From assembly GCF_003966125.1 (NCBI RefSeq), contig NZ_RXMA01000028.1:1-64000 (forward strand): a stretch of 64,000 nucleotides of DNA. Reading direction: 5' to 3'. The DNA comes from Azospirillum griseum (GTDB lineage: Bacteria; Pseudomonadota; Alphaproteobacteria; Azospirillales; Azospirillaceae). Below the pieces are notes generated by a model that made no database searches, was not told the DNA's origin, and worked only from the letters and a program-made list of their open reading frames with translations. The translations under genes were made by a program, and so were the position numbers. This document shows positions 25,485 to 34,834 of the stretch, one piece after another (within the stretch, counting starts at the first letter, position 1; each line of letters opens with the position of its first letter).

Positions 25485-26960
25485 ATGACCACGACTGGCA
25501 CGACGCCGACCGACCACGCCCCGACTCACCGCACGCCGATCCGACGCTCCCGCCTGACCAAGGTCGTGGCCACCCTCGGCCCGGCCTCCGCCACGCCGGA
25601 GATGATTCGCACCCTGTTCGAAACCGGCGTCGATGTGTTCCGCCTGAATTTCAGCCATGGCAGCCACGCCGACCATGGCGCGCGCGTCAAGATTCTCCGC
25701 GATCTGGAGGCCGAGACCGGCCGCCCCATCGCCATCATGGCCGACCTGCAAGGCCCCAAGCTGCGCATCGCCACCTTCGCCAACGGCCCCATCGCGCTGA
25801 CCGCCGGGCAAAAGTTGCGGCTGGACCTGTCGAAGGAACCCGGCGACTCGACCCGTGTCGGCATGCCCCACCCGGAGATTTTCGCCGCCCTGACCCCGGA
25901 CACCGACCTGCTGCTGGACGATGGCCGCGTGCGGCTGCGCGTGGTCGGTTGCGGGCCGGAGCACGCCGACACCGTGGTGGTGTCCGGCACCAAGCTGTCC
26001 GACCGCAAGGGCGTGAACGTGCCGGGCGTGGTCCTGCCGCTGTCGCCGCTGACCAAGAAGGACCGCGAGGATCTGGTCTTCGCGCTCGACGCCGGGGTCG
26101 ATTGGGTGGCGCTCAGCTTCGTCCAGCGGCCGGAGGATGTGGCGGAGGCCCGTCGCCTGATCGGGGGTCGCGCCTCGCTGCTGTCGAAGCTGGAGAAGCC
26201 GCAGGCCATCACCCACCTGACCGAGATCATCGAGCTGTCGGACGGCATCATGGTTGCCCGTGGCGACCTGGGCGTCGAGCTGCCCGCCGAAGACGTGCCG
26301 ACCCTGCAAAAGCGCATCGTCCGCGAATCGCGCCGGGCGGGTAAGCCGGTGATCGTCGCCACCCAGATGCTGGAATCGATGGTCGGCGCACCCGCCCCGA
26401 CCCGCGCCGAAGCCTCGGACGTCGCCACCGCCGTCTATGACGGGGCCGATGCGGTGATGCTGTCGGCGGAAACCGCCTCGGGCGATTACCCGGTCGAAGC
26501 GGTGTCGATGATGGACCGCATCACCCGCCGGGTGGAGCATGACCCGCTCTACCGCACCATCATGGACGCCCAGCACCCCGACCCGCAGCAGACCGCCGCC
26601 GACGCCATCACGGCGGCGGCCCGGCAGGTCGCCCACACCATCCAGGCGGCGGCCATCGTCACCTACACCACGTCGGGGTCCACCACGCTGCGCGCGGCGC
26701 GGGAACGGCCGGAACAGCCGATTCTGTGCCTGACCTCGGCGTTGGAAACCGCGCGGCGCTTGCAGTTGGTGTTCGGCGTCCACGCCGTCCACACCTCCGA
26801 CTGCGCCAACTTCGCCGAAATGGTGCAGAAGGCCACCCGTGCGGCCTTTGACGACGGGCTGGCCAAGGACGGGCAGCGTCTGGTCATCACCGCCGGTGTC
26901 CCCTTCGGCACTCCGGGCAACACCAACATCCTGCGCATCGCCTGGGTCGGGGCGGAGTAA
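25485..26960 (+). CDS. pyk: Pyruvate kinase
   Basis: The product is 491 residues and converts phosphoenolpyruvate and ADP to pyruvate and ATP. Visible family features are RLTKVVATLGPASATPEMI, the substrate-binding VFRLNFSHGS, catalytic lysine in SLLSKLEKPQAI, the metal/ADP segment GIMVARGDLGVELP and MLSAETASGDYPVEAV. The C-terminal allosteric domain is present. The ATG at 25485 is chosen from the family N terminus; the frame continues to 25368 but without a ribosome site. It is monocistronic with a terminator 50 nt downstream. Confidence 0.97.
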   Translation: MTTTGTTPTDHAPTHRTPIRRSRLTKVVATLGPASATPEMIRTLFETGVDVFRLNFSHGSHADHGARVKILRDLEAETGRPIAIMADLQGPKLRIATFANGPIALTAGQKLRLDLSKEPGDSTRVGMPHPEIFAALTPDTDLLLDDGRVRLRVVGCGPEHADTVVVSGTKLSDRKGVNVPGVVLPLSPLTKKDREDLVFALDAGVDWVALSFVQRPEDVAEARRLIGGRASLLSKLEKPQAITHLTEIIELSDGIMVARGDLGVELPAEDVPTLQKRIVRESRRAGKPVIVATQMLESMVGAPAPTRAEASDVATAVYDGADAVMLSAETASGDYPVEAVSMMDRITRRVEHDPLYRTIMDAQHPDPQQTAADAITAAARQVAHTIQAAAIVTYTTSGSTTLRAARERPEQPILCLTSALETARRLQLVFGVHAVHTSDCANFAEMVQKATRAAFDDGLAKDGQRLVITAGVPFGTPGNTNILRIAWVGAE

Positions 26961-27010
26961 CCCCCCCTCATCCTTCACGGCAAATGCCCCTGCAAATGCT
27001 CTGGTGATCC

Positions 27011-27039
27011 CGCCCGCCGCGCCCGTTGCGCGGCGGGCG
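27011..27039 (+). terminator. Intrinsic terminator of pyk
   Basis: A perfect 12-bp GC stem (27011-27022 with 27028-27039) with a 5-nt loop, followed by TTTCTCTGT. Confidence 0.85.
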
Positions 27040-27047
27040 TTTCTCTG

Positions 27048-28454
27048 TCAGGCCGGTTCCACCACGCGCAGCGGCTCCGGCGACACCACCGGCGGCTGTT
27101 CAACCACCGGGGACACCGGAGGCTCGGGAGCTGGGTCGGCAACAGTCGTGGGGCCGAAAGCGGCGGGCAACACGGTCCCCTTGCCAAGCGTGAACAGCCG
27201 CTCCCGCTCCTGCCGGATGTAGGGCAGATCGAAGTTCAGCTTGATCTCGATGTTGCGCCAGATCTGGCGCAGGCGTTGAACATGCAGATCCTCGCCGATG
27301 GAGCGGACCACCGACTCGAGGTTGTCCAGGGTGATGCCGCGATCGGCCTGGACCACCGTCTTGCCATCGGTCTTCGGCGTGTTGAGCGCCGCCAGCAGCA
27401 GCGGGCGCGACTCCGGACGCTCCATAAAGCGTTCGATGTCGAAGATGGTGCGGATGTTGATCCCCCGCAGCGCTTCGATCTGGTCCAGGTCCAGAGCCAG
27501 AATCAGTTGCGCCTGCGCCACCCAGTCGAGCGTCTCGTAGATGCCATAGGGGGTTTCCACGAACAGCAGAATGGGGTTGGCCGTCGCCAGATTCTGCACA
27601 TCCTCGATCTCGAATTCGGCCAGCCGGAATTTGATCGCTGAGTCGATTCCCATGATCATGTCGATGGGGTATTCGCGGACAAAGCCCTGCGCGCGCGGGT
27701 CGATCCGCCGGATCTGCAACTGCGGCACCCGGCTCAACAGCGTTTGCAACCCCAGGCGCGGGAAAAAGCCGACCAGAAAGGCCAGAACCAGTTCCGGAAC
27801 CCGATCCCCCATAGCGCTGGCCGGGGTGGCCTGGGCCATGTCCATGTAACCATGGTGCAGCGTGACCGAGGTGATGCAGGCCAGAATGATGTGCGCCGTC
27901 ACCCGCAGGAAGGAAATCGGCGACAGGTCGTAATTGGAAATACGCCGGACCAGATAATCGATGGACCAGACATAGGCCCCGAAGAAGGTGAAGGTCAGCA
28001 CGGCGATGCTCTGGAGCTGATAGTCCATCATCACCTTCAGGCTGGCCGGGTCGGTGTTGGTCAGGGTGATGCCGCTGAACAGGGGTTGGAAATGCTCCAG
28101 CCGTTCGCGGGTCAGCACCACACCGCTGGCGGTCACGAAGCCGCTGAACGTCACCATGATGAAAACCAGCACCGGCAGCAGATAGGCCCGCCATTCCGAC
28201 GGCTGCCGCCCTTCGGAAAAATGCGGCAAGGCGCGGTATTTGTAGGCGGCGAATTCAAAGGATGGAATGAGCGTGCTGCTGCCCTCGATGCGGAAGACCG
28301 ACTCCAGGTCGGCGATGATCTTCTGGCGCACCGTCTTGATGTTGCTGCGACCGATGAAGATGGTCAGCGGCAGCAAAAAGGACAGGCACAGCAGCCCCAT
28401 CAGGCTGATGACCCGGAGTTCGCTGGCCATTTCAAAAAAGAGCTGTGTCGTCAT
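27048..28454 (-). CDS. Unrecognised polytopic membrane protein with cytoplasmic domain
   Basis: The product is 468 residues. About five hydrophobic segments (near 19-36, 90-112, 146-165, 182-200 and 215-235) precede a soluble region of about 190 residues and a Pro/Val/Glu-rich tail. In the soluble region, LDLDQIEALRGINIRTIFDIERF looks like a helix-hairpin-helix-type element. I know no family for it. The ATG at 28454 is used; 28517 is possible but the conserved-looking start is MTTQLFFEMASELRVIS. It is a single gene, convergent with pyk. Confidence 0.65.
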   Translation of the reverse strand: MTTQLFFEMASELRVISLMGLLCLSFLLPLTIFIGRSNIKTVRQKIIADLESVFRIEGSSTLIPSFEFAAYKYRALPHFSEGRQPSEWRAYLLPVLVFIMVTFSGFVTASGVVLTRERLEHFQPLFSGITLTNTDPASLKVMMDYQLQSIAVLTFTFFGAYVWSIDYLVRRISNYDLSPISFLRVTAHIILACITSVTLHHGYMDMAQATPASAMGDRVPELVLAFLVGFFPRLGLQTLLSRVPQLQIRRIDPRAQGFVREYPIDMIMGIDSAIKFRLAEFEIEDVQNLATANPILLFVETPYGIYETLDWVAQAQLILALDLDQIEALRGINIRTIFDIERFMERPESRPLLLAALNTPKTDGKTVVQADRGITLDNLESVVRSIGEDLHVQRLRQIWRNIEIKLNFDLPYIRQERERLFTLGKGTVLPAAFGPTTVADPAPEPPVSPVVEQPPVVSPEPLRVVEPA

Positions 28455-28606
28455 CCCACACCGCGCGTCTGGACCGGTTTGCAACGCGACCGCCGCGCAC
28501 CACACACGCGCGATCACAGGCTCAACCCTTCTCTACGCTCATAACGGGATGATCTGAAGCGTTTTGCTCGAATTCGATCCGGGAGGATGAACCGGAGCGG
28601 TCCCAC

Positions 28607-28666
28607 GCCGGACGGGTTTACTCCGGAGGGGTTTACACCGGACAGGTTTACACCGGACAGGTTTAC
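28607..28666. repeat. Four tandem 15-bp units after the TPR gene stop
   Basis: Units at 28607-28621, 28622-28636, 28637-28651 and 28652-28666 read roughly ACCGGACAGGTTTAC. The last two are identical. On the minus strand each unit contains TAA, the first of these being the gene's stop codon. Confidence 0.85.
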
Positions 28667-29223
28667 AGGGCGACCCCGGCGTAGACCGTGCGCCGCAGGT
28701 TGTCGGCCTGTTGCCGCACCTTGACGAGATGGGGGTTGATCGCCAACGCGGCGTCAAAGGCTTTCAAGGCGGCCTCCGGCTGGCCCACCGCCAGATAGAC
28801 CAGACCCAATTCGGTCAAGGCCCCGAAATGGCGCGGCTCCAGGCTCAAGACCCGGCGCAGATCCTCCAGCGCCGCCCGATTCCGGCCCAGCATGTAATGG
28901 GCCGCCGCCCGCTTGTTCCACCCCTCGGCGTAGGTGGGATCAAGCGTGACCACCGTGTCAAAGGCCGCCAAGGCGGCGGTGTAGTCATCGTTGTTGAAGC
29001 TGAACACACCGGCTCGCATCACCCGGATCATCTCGGCGTTCGGATTGTCCAGCCACAGGTCCCAGATGTGTTCTTCCAGCGATTCGGCATAGGCCGCGTC
29101 GGTCGTGGCCCGCAGCGCCGCAAACAACGGATCGAGGCGCACACCGCCCTGCCCCGCCCCGGCGGGGACAACGATGGTCAACAGCACCATCAGCAGCAGG
29201 GTCATGAATCGCCGAATCACCAT
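28663..29223 (-). CDS. Exported TPR-repeat protein
   Basis: The product is 186 residues with a signal peptide (MVIRRFMTLLLMVLLTIVVPAGAG). The mature part holds three tetratricopeptide repeats, roughly 72-175, of the form ALAAFDTVVTLDPTYAEGWNKRAAAHYMLGRNRAALEDLRRVL. TPR domains mediate protein-protein contacts; a periplasmic partner is expected but not evident here. GAGG precedes the ATG. It resembles small TPR proteins common in Rhodospirillales. Confidence 0.82.
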   Translation of the reverse strand: MVIRRFMTLLLMVLLTIVVPAGAGQGGVRLDPLFAALRATTDAAYAESLEEHIWDLWLDNPNAEMIRVMRAGVFSFNNDDYTAALAAFDTVVTLDPTYAEGWNKRAAAHYMLGRNRAALEDLRRVLSLEPRHFGALTELGLVYLAVGQPEAALKAFDAALAINPHLVKVRQQADNLRRTVYAGVAL

Positions 29224-29369
29224 GCCTCAAATTTGCGCATGGTTCTGGCAAACCGCCAATTCCTTTTTGATTACCGAAATCGGTTAATTTTTGTAAATGC
29301 AAGAAAAATCCAACACAGGCCCGCGACATTGTGTCAGACCAGACACATTGCGACCGATTCCAACCCGAC

Positions 29370-29405
29370 ACCGCCCAAAACGGACACGGCCCAAAACGGA
29401 CACGG
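29370..29405. repeat. Two adjacent direct repeats of about 16 bp
   Basis: CCCAAAACGGACACGG occurs twice in immediate succession between the TPR gene and the fusA terminator. Its function is unknown; it looks like slippage-derived filler. Confidence 0.6.
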
Positions 29406-29434
29406 CCCGGAAACAAGGTTGCCCCGAAACGACA

Positions 29435-29462
29435 AAGGCCAGCGGATCGCTCCGCTGGCCTT
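29435..29462 (-). terminator. Intrinsic terminator of the EF-G gene
   Basis: A perfect 12-bp stem (29435-29446 with 29451-29462) with a 4-nt loop; on the minus strand it is followed by TTTGTCGTTTC. It lies 30 nt past the stop. Confidence 0.85.
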
Positions 29463-29491
29463 GCCGTATCACACCGTCACAACCGAGGCAG

Positions 29492-31633
29492 TTAGGCCTT
29501 GTTGTTGCGGCCCGCCACGATTTCGTCGGTGACGTTGCGCGGCACCGGCTCGTAGTGGCTGAACTCCATGGTGTAGGACGCACGGCCCGAGGTCATGCCA
29601 CGCAGCTGGCCGATGTAGCCGAACATTTCGTTCAGCGGGACGTTGGCTTCCACGGCGATGTTCGAGCCACGCTCCAGCTGACCCAGCACGGTGCCACGGC
29701 GGCGGTTCACGTCGCCGATCACGTCGCCGAGATAGTCGTCCGGCGTCACGATCTCGACCTTCATCACCGGCTCCAGCAGGATCGGACCGGCCTTCGGCAG
29801 AGCTTCGCGGAAGCAAGCCTTGGCGGCGATTTCGAACGTCAGAGCGTTCGAGTCGACGTCGTGGTACTTGCCGTCCACCAGGCGGGCGCGGAAATCGACC
29901 GTCGGATAGCCGGCGAGCACGCCGTCTTCCTTCTGCATTTCCAGGCCCTTCTTGACCGACGGAACGTATTCGCGGGGAACGGTGCCGCCGACGGTCTCGT
30001 CGAGGAACTCGAAGCCCTCACCGCGCTCGCGCGGCTCGAAAACGATCTTCACTTCGGCGAACTGGCCCGAACCGCCGGTCTGCTTCTTGTGGGTGTAGGT
30101 GTATTCGATCGGCTTGGTGATCGCTTCGCGGTAGGCGACCTGGGGCTTGCCCATGTTGCCTTCCACGTTGAACTCCGTGCGCATGCGGTCGAGCGTCACT
30201 TCCAGGTGCAGCTCGCCCATGCCGCGCAGGATGGTCTGGCCGGTTTCACGGTCGGTTTCCAGACGCAGCGACGGATCGGCGCGGACCATCTTGCCGAGCG
30301 CGATGGAGAACTTCTCCTGCTCGCCCTTGGTCTTCGGCTCGACCGAGACGCTGATGACGGGGTCGGGGAAGCGCATGCGCTCCAGGATCACCGGCGCGGT
30401 GGCGTCGCACAGGGTGTCACCGGTCTCGGTCTCCTGCAGGGAGACGAGCGCGATGATGTCGCCGGCGCGGGCTTCTTCGATCGGGTTGGCGTCCTTCGCG
30501 TACATCTCGACCATGCGGCCGATCTTTTCGCGCTTGCCACGGGTCGAGTTCAGGATCGACATGCCCTTGGTCAGCACGCCCGAATAGACGCGCACGAAGG
30601 TCATCGAGCCGTAGGTGTCGTTCAGCACCTTGAAGGCCAGCGCCGAGAAGGGCGCGTCGTCGGAGCTGAGACGCTCACCGTTCGGGTTGCCGTCCTCGTC
30701 CACCGTCTTGATGGCTTCGACGTCCGTCGGGGCCGGCAGCAGATCGACAACCGCGTCCAGAACCTGGCAAACGCCCTTGTTCTTGTAGGACGAGCCGCAG
30801 AGGACCGGGGTGAAGGCGCTGGTGATGGTGCCCTTGCGCAGGCAGGCGCGCAGCACGTCGGCCGACGGTTCCTCGCCCGTCTCCAGATAGACTTCCATCG
30901 CCGCGTCGTCCTGCTCGAGCGCGGTGTCAACCAGCTCGGCGCGCAGGGCCGGGATGCTGGCGATGTTGTCCAGATCTTCCTTGACGGTCAGGTTGAGCTT
31001 GGCCGCGAGATCGTCGGTGATCTCCCAGACTTCCCACTTGGCGTCCTTGTCGTCCGAGAACCAGACATACGCCTTCATCTCGACCAGATCGACCATGCCA
31101 CGGAAGTTGTCTTCCGAGCCGAGCGGAACCTGGATGCAGACCGGACGCGCGTTCAGGCGGGTCTTGATCATGCCGACGCAACGCTGGAAGTTCGCGCCCG
31201 AACGGTCCATCTTGTTGACGTAGCAGATGCGCGGCACGTTGTAGTTGTCGGCCAAACGCCAGTTGGTTTCCGACTGCGGCTCCACACCGGCCACGCCGTC
31301 GAACACCACGACCGCGCCGTCGAGCACGCGCAGCGAACGGTTCACCTCGATGGTGAAGTCCACGTGGCCCGGGGTGTCGATGACGTTGATCTTCTTCTCG
31401 CGCCAGAAGGTCGAAACAGCGGCCGACTGAATGGTGATGCCGCGCTTCTGCTCCTGCTCCATGTAGTCGGTCGTCGTCGACGTCTTGAGATCCTTCGTCT
31501 CGTGCACGTCGATGATCGTGTGCTTGCGACCGGTGTAATACAGGATGCGTTCGGTCGTCGTGGTCTTACCGGCATCGACGTGCGCGATAATACCGATGTT
31601 GCGGATGTCAGACAGTGGCGTTTGGCGCGGCAT
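29492..31633 (-). CDS. fusA: Elongation factor G-type translocase, divergent switch region
   Basis: The product is 713 residues with all EF-G domains: G1 [15 protein letters not shown]3 [13 protein letters not shown]4 NKMD, a G5-like CGSSYKNKG and the domain IV-V region ending [15 protein letters not shown]. The switch-I region ([25 protein letters not shown]) lacks the usual GEVHDGAATMDWMEQEQ pattern and is longer. It is not beside rpsL, rpsG or tuf. It may therefore be a second, specialised EF-G rather than the str-operon copy. The ATG at 31633 is the family start. Own terminator and an upstream TTAA-N7-TTAA box indicate separate regulation. Confidence 0.85.
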   Translation of the reverse strand: MPRQTPLSDIRNIGIIAHVDAGKTTTTERILYYTGRKHTIIDVHETKDLKTSTTTDYMEQEQKRGITIQSAAVSTFWREKKINVIDTPGHVDFTIEVNRSLRVLDGAVVVFDGVAGVEPQSETNWRLADNYNVPRICYVNKMDRSGANFQRCVGMIKTRLNARPVCIQVPLGSEDNFRGMVDLVEMKAYVWFSDDKDAKWEVWEITDDLAAKLNLTVKEDLDNIASIPALRAELVDTALEQDDAAMEVYLETGEEPSADVLRACLRKGTITSAFTPVLCGSSYKNKGVCQVLDAVVDLLPAPTDVEAIKTVDEDGNPNGERLSSDDAPFSALAFKVLNDTYGSMTFVRVYSGVLTKGMSILNSTRGKREKIGRMVEMYAKDANPIEEARAGDIIALVSLQETETGDTLCDATAPVILERMRFPDPVISVSVEPKTKGEQEKFSIALGKMVRADPSLRLETDRETGQTILRGMGELHLEVTLDRMRTEFNVEGNMGKPQVAYREAITKPIEYTYTHKKQTGGSGQFAEVKIVFEPRERGEGFEFLDETVGGTVPREYVPSVKKGLEMQKEDGVLAGYPTVDFRARLVDGKYHDVDSNALTFEIAAKACFREALPKAGPILLEPVMKVEIVTPDDYLGDVIGDVNRRRGTVLGQLERGSNIAVEANVPLNEMFGYIGQLRGMTSGRASYTMEFSHYEPVPRNVTDEIVAGRNNKA

Positions 31634-31731
31634 GTTGCGGTTCCATTGCAGATACGCGGCAACCGAGGCGCATCCCATCGGGAGACGCCGCCTCGGCAGC
31701 AGAGGTTGGTCGGGGTTTTACGGTCGATCCG

Positions 31732-31746
31732 TTAAGGCGTCATTAA
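31732..31746 (-). promoter_or_regulatory. Perfect CtrA-type box upstream of the EF-G gene
   Basis: TTAA-N7-TTAA (31732-31735 and 31743-31746) lies 99 nt upstream of the EF-G start and is followed by C on the minus strand, the full Caulobacter CtrA consensus. The match alone does not show binding. Confidence 0.5.
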
Positions 31747-31863
31747 CATTCTGTAAACCGGCGAAGGATTTCGGCGGTTTATGGAAGCGCGAGGCCCTCA
31801 CAGCGTTCGGGCCACGCCGGCACACCCCAACCGAGGCTGCCGGGTTGCCCCGTATCCACCGCC

Positions 31864-32211
31864 TTACTTGGCGGCGATCACCTGGATTTCCACGAGATAC
31901 TCCGGCGCGGCGAGCGCGGCTTCCACCGTGGCGCGGGCGGGCGTGTTGCCCGCCGCGACCCAGGAATCCCACGCCTTGTTCATCGCGCCGAAGGTGGCGA
32001 TGTCCACCAGATAGATGGTGGCCGACAAAAGCTTGGTCTTGTCGGTCCCGGCCTCGGCCAGCAGGGAATCGATCTGGGCCAGGATCTGGCGGGTCTGGTT
32101 TTCGACATCGGGCGTCGGCTGGTCGGCGACCTGACCGGCGAGATAAACCGTGTCGTTGTGGACAACCACCTGACTCATGCGCGGTCCGATGTGGAAGCGC
32201 TGGATCGACAT
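31864..32211 (-). CDS. ridA: RidA family (YjgF/UK114) protein
   Basis: The product is 115 residues. RidA proteins hydrolyse reactive enamine/imine intermediates of amino acid metabolism. The sequence has VVHNDTVYLAGQVAD and the C-terminal NTPARATVEAALAAPEYLVEIQVIA, whose arginine is the catalytic/binding residue in active RidA. It is one of the broader Rid subfamilies rather than certain archetypal RidA. It lies between topB (divergent) and the EF-G gene. Confidence 0.85.
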   Translation of the reverse strand: MSIQRFHIGPRMSQVVVHNDTVYLAGQVADQPTPDVENQTRQILAQIDSLLAEAGTDKTKLLSATIYLVDIATFGAMNKAWDSWVAAGNTPARATVEAALAAPEYLVEIQVIAAK

Positions 32212-32488
32212 GATAGAAAGACTCCGGGTTCCGAGGCAAAAGATCGGCTAGGTCTATGCCATTCCCGCCCCGGCGCGAAGTGAAAAATGCGTGACCGGGC
32301 GTCAGGGCTGCCCGGCGCAGTGTCCGACACCGCAAGAGCCACCGCAAAGACCGCCTCAACGACCACCGTGACGACCGGCTTGGCCACACCCGACCACACC
32401 CGGCGGATGGGAACAAAAAGGGAAAAAATCACGCGCGGGGGCCGTCGCGTTCTTGATCCGTTTCCGACACTCCCGTATCCTGACGGTC

Positions 32489-34789
32489 ATGACGACGCTC
32501 ATCATCACGGAAAAATCCAGTCAGGCGAAGGACCTGCGCGCGGCCCTGGGAACGCGCTACGGGCGCATCCTGCCCGCCGAGGGGCATTTGCTGCGGCTGG
32601 CCGAACCGGATGAGGTCGATCCGGCGTGGAAGCGCTGGACGCCGACCCTGCTGAAGCCCGAGGGCCTCTACCCCACCCGCCCCGACAGCGGCGGCAACAA
32701 GGCGGCCAAGCTCCAGGCGATCCGGGAGGCGCTGAAGGGTTGCGACGGCGTGATTCTCGCCACCGATTGCGACCGCGAGGGGCAGTTGATCGGCCAGGAG
32801 ATTTTGGAGCATGTCGGCTATCGCGGCCCGGTCCAGCGCGCCATCTTCACCGCGCAGGACCCCAAGACGCTGCGCGACGCCTTCGCCCGGCTGAAGCCGA
32901 ACGCGGAGCTGCGCCCGATTTACGAGGCGGCGGTGGCGCGCCAGCAGGCCGACCAGATCTTCAACCTGTCGCTGACCCGGACCGCGACCAAGACCCTGCT
33001 GGCCCCCGGCGCGCAGGGCGTGATCGGCATCGGGCGGGTGAAAACCCCCACGCTGGCCATCGTCTGCCTGCGCGAGTTGGAAATCCGCGATTTCGTGCCG
33101 GAAGATTATTTCGAGGTGGTGGCGACCGCCACGGTTCCCGGCGGCTGTTTCCAGATGCGCCACGCCCCGGCCCCGAAGGACCGCATCAAGGACCGGGCGC
33201 GGGCCGAGGCCATCGCGCGGGCCGCCGATGGGCATGATGGCCCGCTGGCGGTGTCGGTGGAGGACAAGCGTCAGGCCCCGCCCAAGCTGTACGACCTGCC
33301 CGCCCTGCAAAAGACCTGCGGCCAGCGGTGGGGCTGGAGCGCGGACCGCACCCTGTCGGTGGCGCAAGAGCTGTATGACGGCGACGGCAAAAAGCTCATC
33401 ACCTACCCGCGCGCCGAGGCCCGCTATCTGGCGGAAAACCAGATCGCCGACGCGCCGCGACTGGTCGGCGCGCTCACACGCCTGCGCGGCTTTGCCCATC
33501 TGGGCGAGCATATGGACGTCGACCGCCCGGTGATCCGCAAGGGCAAATCGGGGCATTTCTGCGACCGCGCGCTGGAAGGGGTGTCGCACCACGCGGTGAT
33601 TCCCAACGTCAATGTGATGGACGATCTCGACGCACGGCTGGTGCGCCTGAGCGACGATGAAAAGCGCCTGTTTGCGCTGATTTGCCGCTCCTACCTCGCC
33701 GCCGTCATGCCCGATTACGCATACCGGCAGACCAGCGTCGGCATGGCGGTTCAGGTCGATGGCAAGCCGGTTCCCTTCCGCGCGGTGGGCCGCATCCCCT
33801 TGATCATGGGCTGGAAGGCTGCCTTCGCCTCGGCCGAATCCGATGGCAAGGCGGAGGAGGAGACCGAACAGACCCTGCCCAACCTGCGCGACGGCGAAGC
33901 CGCCCGCCTGTCGGAACCGAAGGTGGAGGCCAAACGCACCCAGGCCCCGCCGCGCTACAACGAAGGCACCCTGGTCGATGCCATGCAGAACGCCTGGCGC
34001 TTCGTCGAGGATCCGGCCCTGCGCGACCGGCTGAAGGAGGCCAAGGGCATCGGCACCCCGGCCACACGCGCCGAGATCATCAAGGGCCTGCGCAAACAGA
34101 ATCTGTTGGGGGCCGATGGCAAGTGGCTGTCGCCGACGCCCGCCGGTCTGCGCCTGTTCGAAACCCTGCGCGCCGCCGCCCCGACGCTGGTCGATCCCGG
34201 CACAACCGCGCTGTGGGAATTGAAGCTGGACGAGGTGGTGACGGGCCGCGCCGATTTCCGCGCGGTGATCGACGCCATCGCCGCCGAGGCCGACCACCTG
34301 ATCGGCGCGCTGGTCGGGCAACGCGGCGCGGCGGTCGATCCCGGCCTGCCCGCCACGCGCGGCCGTTTCGGGACCAAATCCGGGTTTAAGCCTGGGGCCA
34401 AGACCGGGGCCAAGCGCCGTGCCACGGGGAGCCGCACGGCGTCAGCGGAAACCGACGCCGCCCCACGCACCCGCCGCCGCAAAACAGCGGTGCCGCTTGA
34501 CGGCGACTCCGCCGTGACGGACAGCCCGCCGACCAAGCCGCGCCGGACGCGCAAGGCCAAGACCGCCGCATCGGCTCCAGAACCGCCAGCCACTTCTTCC
34601 GCAGCCACCGACACCTCATCGCCGCCCGCCGCCCCGCGCGCGGGTGGTGGGGCGTGGCGCAAGGAACCGACCGACAAGATGCTGGCCTTCGCCCGCAGCC
34701 TGGCCGAACGCAAGAAGATCGAGCTTCCCGCCGCCTGTCTGGCCGATTTCGACCAGTGCCGCCAGTTTCTCGACCAGCACACGCGCTGA
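32489..34789 (+). CDS. topB: Type IA DNA topoisomerase III-like
   Basis: The product is 766 residues. The TOPRIM domain is present (IITEKSSQAKDL, the DxDxE motif in ATDCDREGQLIG), as is the active-site tyrosine in KLITYPRAEARYL and the NEGTLVDAMQNA / GIGTPATRAEIIKGL segments. It relaxes or decatenates DNA through a 5'-phosphotyrosine link. In place of zinc fingers the C terminus has a Lys/Arg/Pro-rich region (about 625-730) and a short helical domain (DKMLAFARSLAERKKIELPAACLADFDQC). This resembles plasmid- and ICE-type topoisomerase III, but no other mobile genes are near. The ATG at 32489 is chosen by family start. Confidence 0.9.
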   Translation: MTTLIITEKSSQAKDLRAALGTRYGRILPAEGHLLRLAEPDEVDPAWKRWTPTLLKPEGLYPTRPDSGGNKAAKLQAIREALKGCDGVILATDCDREGQLIGQEILEHVGYRGPVQRAIFTAQDPKTLRDAFARLKPNAELRPIYEAAVARQQADQIFNLSLTRTATKTLLAPGAQGVIGIGRVKTPTLAIVCLRELEIRDFVPEDYFEVVATATVPGGCFQMRHAPAPKDRIKDRARAEAIARAADGHDGPLAVSVEDKRQAPPKLYDLPALQKTCGQRWGWSADRTLSVAQELYDGDGKKLITYPRAEARYLAENQIADAPRLVGALTRLRGFAHLGEHMDVDRPVIRKGKSGHFCDRALEGVSHHAVIPNVNVMDDLDARLVRLSDDEKRLFALICRSYLAAVMPDYAYRQTSVGMAVQVDGKPVPFRAVGRIPLIMGWKAAFASAESDGKAEEETEQTLPNLRDGEAARLSEPKVEAKRTQAPPRYNEGTLVDAMQNAWRFVEDPALRDRLKEAKGIGTPATRAEIIKGLRKQNLLGADGKWLSPTPAGLRLFETLRAAAPTLVDPGTTALWELKLDEVVTGRADFRAVIDAIAAEADHLIGALVGQRGAAVDPGLPATRGRFGTKSGFKPGAKTGAKRRATGSRTASAETDAAPRTRRRKTAVPLDGDSAVTDSPPTKPRRTRKAKTAASAPEPPATSSAATDTSSPPAAPRAGGGAWRKEPTDKMLAFARSLAERKKIELPAACLADFDQCRQFLDQHTR

Positions 34790-34834
34790 AACACCCCGGC
34801 GCGACCATGGCCAGGACGTTTCAGCGCCGTTGGT

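Noticed and set aside
28607-28666. A CRISPR-like array
   Set aside because: The 15-bp units are contiguous with no spacers and no cas genes nearby.
32212-32488. A mobile-element boundary near topB
   Set aside because: No terminal repeats, integrase or tRNA target are visible; only the divergent promoter region of ridA and topB.
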